In this document: in pieces, positions 6,084 through 9,201 of the stretch
How the letters are laid out: each line of letters opens with the position of its first letter
Position numbering within the stretch: the first letter of the stretch is position 1
From: Acidimicrobiales bacterium
GTDB lineage: Bacteria > Actinomycetota > Acidimicrobiia > Acidimicrobiales > JABEUL01
NCBI GenBank assembly: GCA_027451605.1
Contig: DAIDJA010000055.1
Span: 1-9,201 of the forward strand
Length of the DNA stretch: 9,201 nt
Direction of reading: 5' to 3'
Notes under the pieces: model-generated
What the model was told of the DNA's origin: nothing
Databases searched by the model: none
The model's input: the letters and a program-made list of their open reading frames with translations, nothing else
Made by a program: the position numbers and the translations under genes

Positions 6084-6178
6084 TAAATAAGAATTTAGCC
6101 CCAGAAAAGCAAAAATATCCTAATTCCCGGGTATTTTACGGATTTTAACGTTACGACAATTCAGCAGATTGGCGGAAT

Positions 6179-6610
6179 TTGGGATTATTATCCAATTCAA
6201 AAATAATAAAAAATTACTCAGTTATTACTTTTTCTTTATATAAATTTAACTTTGGATTGTTAACTTTATTTCAGATGATAAATCAAACAGACATGGGTCT
6301 TGCGGAATCAATTTGTATTGAACGGATCGACAACCTGCCCAAGCAACAAGAATCACAATCTGTGGCCTTTCTTGCCATAGAGATTTTAAAAAGTAACCTC
6401 GCATTGGTTAAGTGGGTTTTTTCAATTATTTTATCTCTGGTTTCGGTGTTTTTAAATGCGGTAAGGCTTAAGGGTGGAACAATTAGAAGATGAATTGCTT
6501 TTCCAATAACTGCGATGAGAAATAATTTAACCGTTGAAGATCCGGCTGAGTTGAATTTAGCTGAATTTGGTTTTGTAATATTTTATAAAATCGGGAGGCC
6601 TATGGTCTAA
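6179..6610 (+). pseudogene. Doubtful small membrane-protein frame interrupted by one TGA
   Basis: No family is recognised. The frame is open from after a TAA at 6146-6148 to a TGA at 6491-6493, and then stays open to a TAA at 6608-6610. The first part, read from a TTG at 6179 or an ATG at 6274, includes a hydrophobic segment, WVFSIILSLVSVFL, that could cross the membrane. The part after the TGA contains VEDPAELNLAEFGFVIFYKI, which looks protein-like, and has its own ATG at 6515 (31 codons). No start has a convincing Shine-Dalgarno site. By rough estimate a 115-codon open run is unlikely by chance in DNA this AT-rich, so it may be a real small gene, a decayed gene, or a rare random frame. TGA is used as a normal stop by neighbouring genes (pstC, desulfurase). 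Confidence 0.25.
6552..6568 (+). repeat. TGAATTT-AGC-TGAATTT direct repeat upstream of pstS
   Basis: Two identical 7-base units at a 10-bp period lie about 145 bases before the pstS start codon, with related GTTGAA and GCTGAG words just upstream (6533 and 6545). This could be a regulator site for the pst operon, but it matches no PHO-box consensus I know. It also overlaps the doubtful open frame at 6515-6610. Confidence 0.25.
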
Positions 6611-6694
6611 CAAGTATTTTGATCAGTTGTGACTCGTAGAGTCCAATTTTAAAGTTTATTAATCATATAGTTAATTAGTCATAAAACAATATTT

Positions 6695-6700
6695 AAGGAG
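6695..6700 (+). promoter_or_regulatory. pstS: Shine-Dalgarno site AAGGAG of pstS
   Basis: AAGGAG lies 12 bases before the ATG at 6713, in an A-rich leader. The spacing is long but the motif is near consensus. The sequence just upstream (6651-6690) is very AT-rich, with CATATAG and TCATAAAA words that could hold a -10, but no confident promoter was defined. Confidence 0.65.
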
Positions 6701-6712
6701 AAAAAAGAAATA

Positions 6713-7867
6713 ATGAAACTATTAAAATCAAAGTCAGCGATATTTGTGCTGATGCTTTTTGCCGTTGTTCTGGCTGCGTGTTCGTCAAACAGCTCAAACA
6801 ACACAGCTTCGAGCACTACGTCCGGATCAAAAAGCACAGGATCTTCCGGAAACTCCGGATCGGTCTATATGAAGAATCCAAGTTCTCAGGTGAGCTTAAC
6901 TGAGACCGGGTCTACGCTTTTGTACCCGCTGTTTAATATTTGGATACAGCAGGGATTTAAAAACCAATTTTCCAATATAGCCGTAACTACGGGCGGAACC
7001 GGCTCAGGTACCGGTATTTCGGAAGCTGCCAGCGGAGTTGTAAATATTGGGGCTTCAGATGCTTATCTATCAAGTGCAAATAATACACAGTATCCTACGC
7101 TTGAAAACATAGCACTGGCTATCTCGGCACAGGAAATAAACTATAACCTTCCCGGCGTATCGGGTCACCTTAAACTATCGGGTAAGGTTCTGTCGGCAAT
7201 TTACCAGGGCAAGATTACAAAGTGGAATGATTCCCAGATTACGTCTTTGAACCCAGGTATTAGTCTTCCCAATATGGCCATTGTTCCGGTTCACAGGACT
7301 GACGGCTCCGGAGATACCTTCATCTTTTCGACTTACCTGTCCAAATCAGATCCTAACGGTTGGGGACAGTCAATCGGATTCGGAACTTCGATTAGCTGGC
7401 CTACAGTCTCCGGTGCTTTGGGAGCTGAGGGTAACGGTGGAATGGTTTCTACCTGTAAAGCTACACCCGGTTGTATTGCCTATATTGGCATCAGCTTTAA
7501 TGCTCAGATTCAGGCCGCAGGCTTGGGAGAAGCTCAGCTTCAGAATGCTTCGGGAAACTTTGAGTTGCCTAATCCTACTACGATTGGAGCCGAAGCCAGT
7601 TCGTTCATAGCAAAAACCCCGGCGAATGAAACGATCTCTCTGGTATACGGACCCGGTAAAGACGGATACCCGATTATTAATTACGAATATGCAATTGTTA
7701 ATACGAGCCAATCTTCATCGTCTGATGCTAAGGCAATTCAAACTTTGTTAAACTGGGCAGTGACATCGGGAAACAGCTCAACATACCTAAACCAAGTCGG
7801 ATTCCAACCGCTTCCTAGTTCGGTAGTTAAGCTTTCCGAGGCGTTGATTGCAAAAATCGGGAGTTAA
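6713..7867 (+). CDS. pstS: PstS, phosphate-binding lipoprotein of the Pst ABC transporter
   Basis: A 384-residue extracellular receptor that captures inorganic phosphate and delivers it to the PstC-PstA channel. A lipoprotein signal ends in VVLAAC with lipidated Cys23, followed by a Ser/Thr/Gly/Asn-rich tether (24-50). Phosphate-binding segments are ETGSTLLYPLF (64-74), TGGTGSGTGI (93-102), IGASDAYLS (112-120) and HRTDGSGDTF (194-203), giving likely ligands Thr65, Ser67, Ser115, Asp116, Arg195, Asp197, Ser199 and Gly200. Cys248 and Cys254 in STCKATPGCIAYIG probably form a disulfide, as in mycobacterial PstS. The C-terminal region (LGEAQLQNASGNFELP, SKTPAN-like KTPANE, DGYPIINYEYAIVN, FQPLPSSVVKLSEALIA) strongly resembles M. 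tuberculosis PstS-1. It is first in a pstS-pstC-pstA operon and is normally induced by phosphate starvation. Confidence 0.97.
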   Translation: MKLLKSKSAIFVLMLFAVVLAACSSNSSNNTASSTTSGSKSTGSSGNSGSVYMKNPSSQVSLTETGSTLLYPLFNIWIQQGFKNQFSNIAVTTGGTGSGTGISEAASGVVNIGASDAYLSSANNTQYPTLENIALAISAQEINYNLPGVSGHLKLSGKVLSAIYQGKITKWNDSQITSLNPGISLPNMAIVPVHRTDGSGDTFIFSTYLSKSDPNGWGQSIGFGTSISWPTVSGALGAEGNGGMVSTCKATPGCIAYIGISFNAQIQAAGLGEAQLQNASGNFELPNPTTIGAEASSFIAKTPANETISLVYGPGKDGYPIINYEYAIVNTSQSSSSDAKAIQTLLNWAVTSGNSSTYLNQVGFQPLPSSVVKLSEALIAKIGS

Positions 7868-7917
7868 TCATAATTGATACTTTAAAAAGATCAAGGTCAC
7901 AGCCTTTAAATAGGATT

Positions 7918-8883
7918 GTGAATGCATTGGTGAGATTCACTGCGTGGATCTCACCAATTGCATTGTTGGGTACGGCAATTGTAATTCTTATTGCCGCTTT
8001 GCCGGCAATAAGGTACAACGGATTTTGGTTTTTCATTCATAATGCATGGAAACCGGGAAACTCTTACGGGAACACAGTTGTTACTCACGGAATAGCCCAT
8101 GCTCCGGGAGCGCAGTTTGGCGGTGTTTTTTTGATTGTGGGAACTCTTCTGGCTGGATTTATTGCCGTAATTATCGGAGTTCCGGTGTCGGTTGGAGCGG
8201 CAGTTTTCATCTACAAGAAGCTTCCGGATAAAATTGCCGGTGTAGGCAATTTTTTGTTGGAGATATTAGCCGGGATTCCGAGTGTAATATTCGGACTATG
8301 GGGAGCTTTAACATTGGGACCATTTTTGGCCCATGACATCAGCCCGATAATTGCAAATAACGTTCCGAAGATTGGTCCGCTAAAATTTTTTACGGGAAAT
8401 GTCGGTGCGGGCGAAGGGCTTTTGGCATCAGGCGTGGTACTTGCCATTATGATAGTACCGATTGTGGCCAGCACAACTGCCGGACTTTTGAAGCAGGTTC
8501 CTGAAGGATTGCGAGAAGGTGCGCGGGCTTTGGGCATGACGGACTATGAAATTTTGAGGGCAGTTGATATGAAATGGATTAGATCCGGATTAATCGGATC
8601 GGCAGTCCTTGGTTTGGGAAGGGCCTTAGGCGAAACAATGGCCGTGGCCATGGTTTCGGGTTCGTTTTTGGGAGCTTTGCCTAACAGCATATACTCTACA
8701 ATGACGACTATAGCGGCCACAATAGCAACTCAGCTGGATTCGGCATTGCAGGACTCGACGGGTTTTACCGTAAGTGTTTTGGCCGAAGCCGGTTTGGTTC
8801 TTTTAGTAATTAACTTAATCGTAAATATTTTTGCAAGACTTATGATTTCACGTTCGAATAAACTTCAACTGCCTGCGGGATGA
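7918..8883 (+). CDS. pstC: PstC, phosphate ABC transporter permease
   Basis: An inner-membrane permease (321 residues from the GTG) that pairs with PstA to form the phosphate channel. The first hydrophobic segment is about 12-31, followed by an exported loop. The MetI-like domain starts near residue 69 (about 69-98, 110-133, 165-190, 225-250 and 288-310 are hydrophobic). The cytoplasmic EAA loop that docks on the PstB ATPase is EGLREGARALGMTDYEILRA (196-215). After it comes LGRALGETMAVAMVSG (233-248), a PstC hallmark. The GTG at 7918 is the only ATG/GTG/TTG in frame after a TAA at 7828-7830, but its Shine-Dalgarno is weak. GGGAG (7859-7863) is better placed for an atypical ATA/ATT start (7870/7873), which would add a basic stretch including LKRSRSQPLNR. 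The gap to pstS is 50 bases. Confidence 0.95.
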   Translation: MNALVRFTAWISPIALLGTAIVILIAALPAIRYNGFWFFIHNAWKPGNSYGNTVVTHGIAHAPGAQFGGVFLIVGTLLAGFIAVIIGVPVSVGAAVFIYKKLPDKIAGVGNFLLEILAGIPSVIFGLWGALTLGPFLAHDISPIIANNVPKIGPLKFFTGNVGAGEGLLASGVVLAIMIVPIVASTTAGLLKQVPEGLREGARALGMTDYEILRAVDMKWIRSGLIGSAVLGLGRALGETMAVAMVSGSFLGALPNSIYSTMTTIAATIATQLDSALQDSTGFTVSVLAEAGLVLLVINLIVNIFARLMISRSNKLQLPAG

Positions 8884-8902
8884 TTGGAAGGTATAAGTCA
8901 AT

Positions 8903-9201
8903 ATGTCAGATATGACTATCGATATCGCAAACTCTTTGAAGTTACCCGACGGTGTTGACAAAACAGGAAGCCTTTTGACGAAAAAGTTTTCCGGAGTTTT
9001 ACTTAGACGTAAAATTAAAAATTTTGCAGCCTGGGCACTGTTTGGACTATTTTTTGTACTGATTATTGCACCGCTTCTTTGGCTTTTATACAGGGTCTTT
9101 AAGGATGCTTTGTCAAATTGGAGCTTTTCAGTATTGTTTACTCCGACGGCGGGTAACGGCGGCGGAATTTCTAACGCCATTGTCGGTACACTTTATATTA
9201 T
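8903..9201 (+). CDS. pstA: PstA, phosphate ABC transporter permease, 5' part only
   Basis: The frame is open from ATG 8903 to the window edge, giving 99 residues of a protein usually near 290-400 residues long. A hydrophilic N-terminal leader (about 1-40, with the basic LLRRKIKN) precedes the first membrane segment (about 44-64). It is followed by a short exported loop and GGGISNAIVGTLYI at the edge. That last motif marks the beginning of the MetI-like permease domain in PstA. AAGG (8888-8891) lies 11 bases before the ATG. The start is 19 bases after the pstC stop, so the two are translated from one mRNA. PstB should follow beyond the window. Identity rests on operon position plus this motif. 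Confidence 0.93.
   Translation, partial: MSDMTIDIANSLKLPDGVDKTGSLLTKKFSGVLLRRKIKNFAAWALFGLFFVLIIAPLLWLLYRVFKDALSNWSFSVLFTPTAGNGGGISNAIVGTLYI

Larger units (their letters stand above)
5758..6712. other. 955-base region without a confident gene, between the desulfurase gene and pstS
   Basis: This AT-rich stretch holds several small structures annotated separately: a 15-bp tandem repeat and hairpin (5804-5848), three 11-bp direct repeats with a -10-like hexamer (5984-6033), a possible branched RNA (6022-6083), an open frame with one internal TGA (6179-6610) and a TGAATTT direct repeat (6552-6568). TTTAATTAA occurs at 5804, 5819, 5834 and 5906. It is unusually long for a gap before a pst operon. 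I see no tRNA, rRNA, transposase or CRISPR array in it. Confidence 0.7.

Noticed and set aside
6021..6084. tRNA gene
   Set aside because: A 7-base 5' arm, a D-like arm and an anticodon-like arm can be drawn, but there is no T arm or TTCGA loop, position 33 would be C rather than T, and the acceptor stem has mismatches.
6491..6493. TGA as a recoded sense codon (selenocysteine, Trp or Gly)
   Set aside because: Neighbouring genes use TGA as a normal stop, TGG encodes Trp throughout, and no selenocysteine-insertion-like hairpin is evident after it.
6604..6610. Two-codon ORF ATG-GTC-TAA behind a GGGAGG sequence
   Set aside because: The spacer is only about 3 bases, and the bases are simply the end of the longer frame starting at 6515.
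7370..7711. 113-codon minus-strand open frame inside pstS
   Set aside because: The plus strand here encodes conserved PstS segments, and the antisense product shows no recognisable motif or ribosome site.
8211..8537. 108-codon minus-strand open frame inside pstC, and another at 8848-9180 across pstC/pstA
   Set aside because: Both are antisense to clearly identified permease genes and lack any supporting signal.

Overview
The window reads as a low-GC (roughly 40% by eye) chromosomal segment of an actinobacterium. The evidence is the DUF2342 zincin-like protein, a Mrp ATPase without the usual C-terminal CxxC, and a PstS whose C-terminal half closely resembles mycobacterial PstS-1 as I remember it. 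An Acidimicrobiia-like lineage is possible, but this is a guess from protein style. There is no sign of phage, transposon, CRISPR or plasmid genes.

Layout: positions 1-4275 hold four genes on the minus strand, in transcription order: mrp (P-loop Fe-S carrier ATPase, 3109-4275), an HtrA/DegP-type membrane-anchored serine protease with a PDZ domain (1315-2943), a 91-residue conserved-looking protein of unknown function (929-1204), and a DUF2342/zincin_2-type protein (1-914, running off the window). A divergent control region (4276-4542) carries a 16-bp tandem repeat. On the plus strand it is followed by a divergent cysteine desulfurase (4543-5757). Then comes about 955 bases without a confident gene (5758-6712). 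It contains a 15-bp tandem repeat that can form a long hairpin, a three-unit 11-bp direct repeat with a promoter-like -10, a possible branched RNA structure and a doubtful, possibly broken small ORF. The window ends in a phosphate-uptake operon: pstS (6713-7867), pstC (7918-8883) and the 5' part of pstA (8903 to the end).

How they work together: mrp and the cysteine desulfurase point outward from a shared control region, and both fit Fe-S cluster or sulfur metabolism. The HtrA protease and the DUF2342 protein suggest envelope or protein quality control, although the DUF2342 protein appears to lack the HExxH zinc site. PstS is the lipoprotein that captures phosphate, PstC and PstA form the membrane channel, and PstB is expected just past the window. 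No wholly new system is evident. The best leads are the degenerate metalloprotease motif, the prion-like tail of HtrA, the repeated TTCTTAAAAT motif around mrp and the desulfurase gene, and the repeat-rich gap before pstS.
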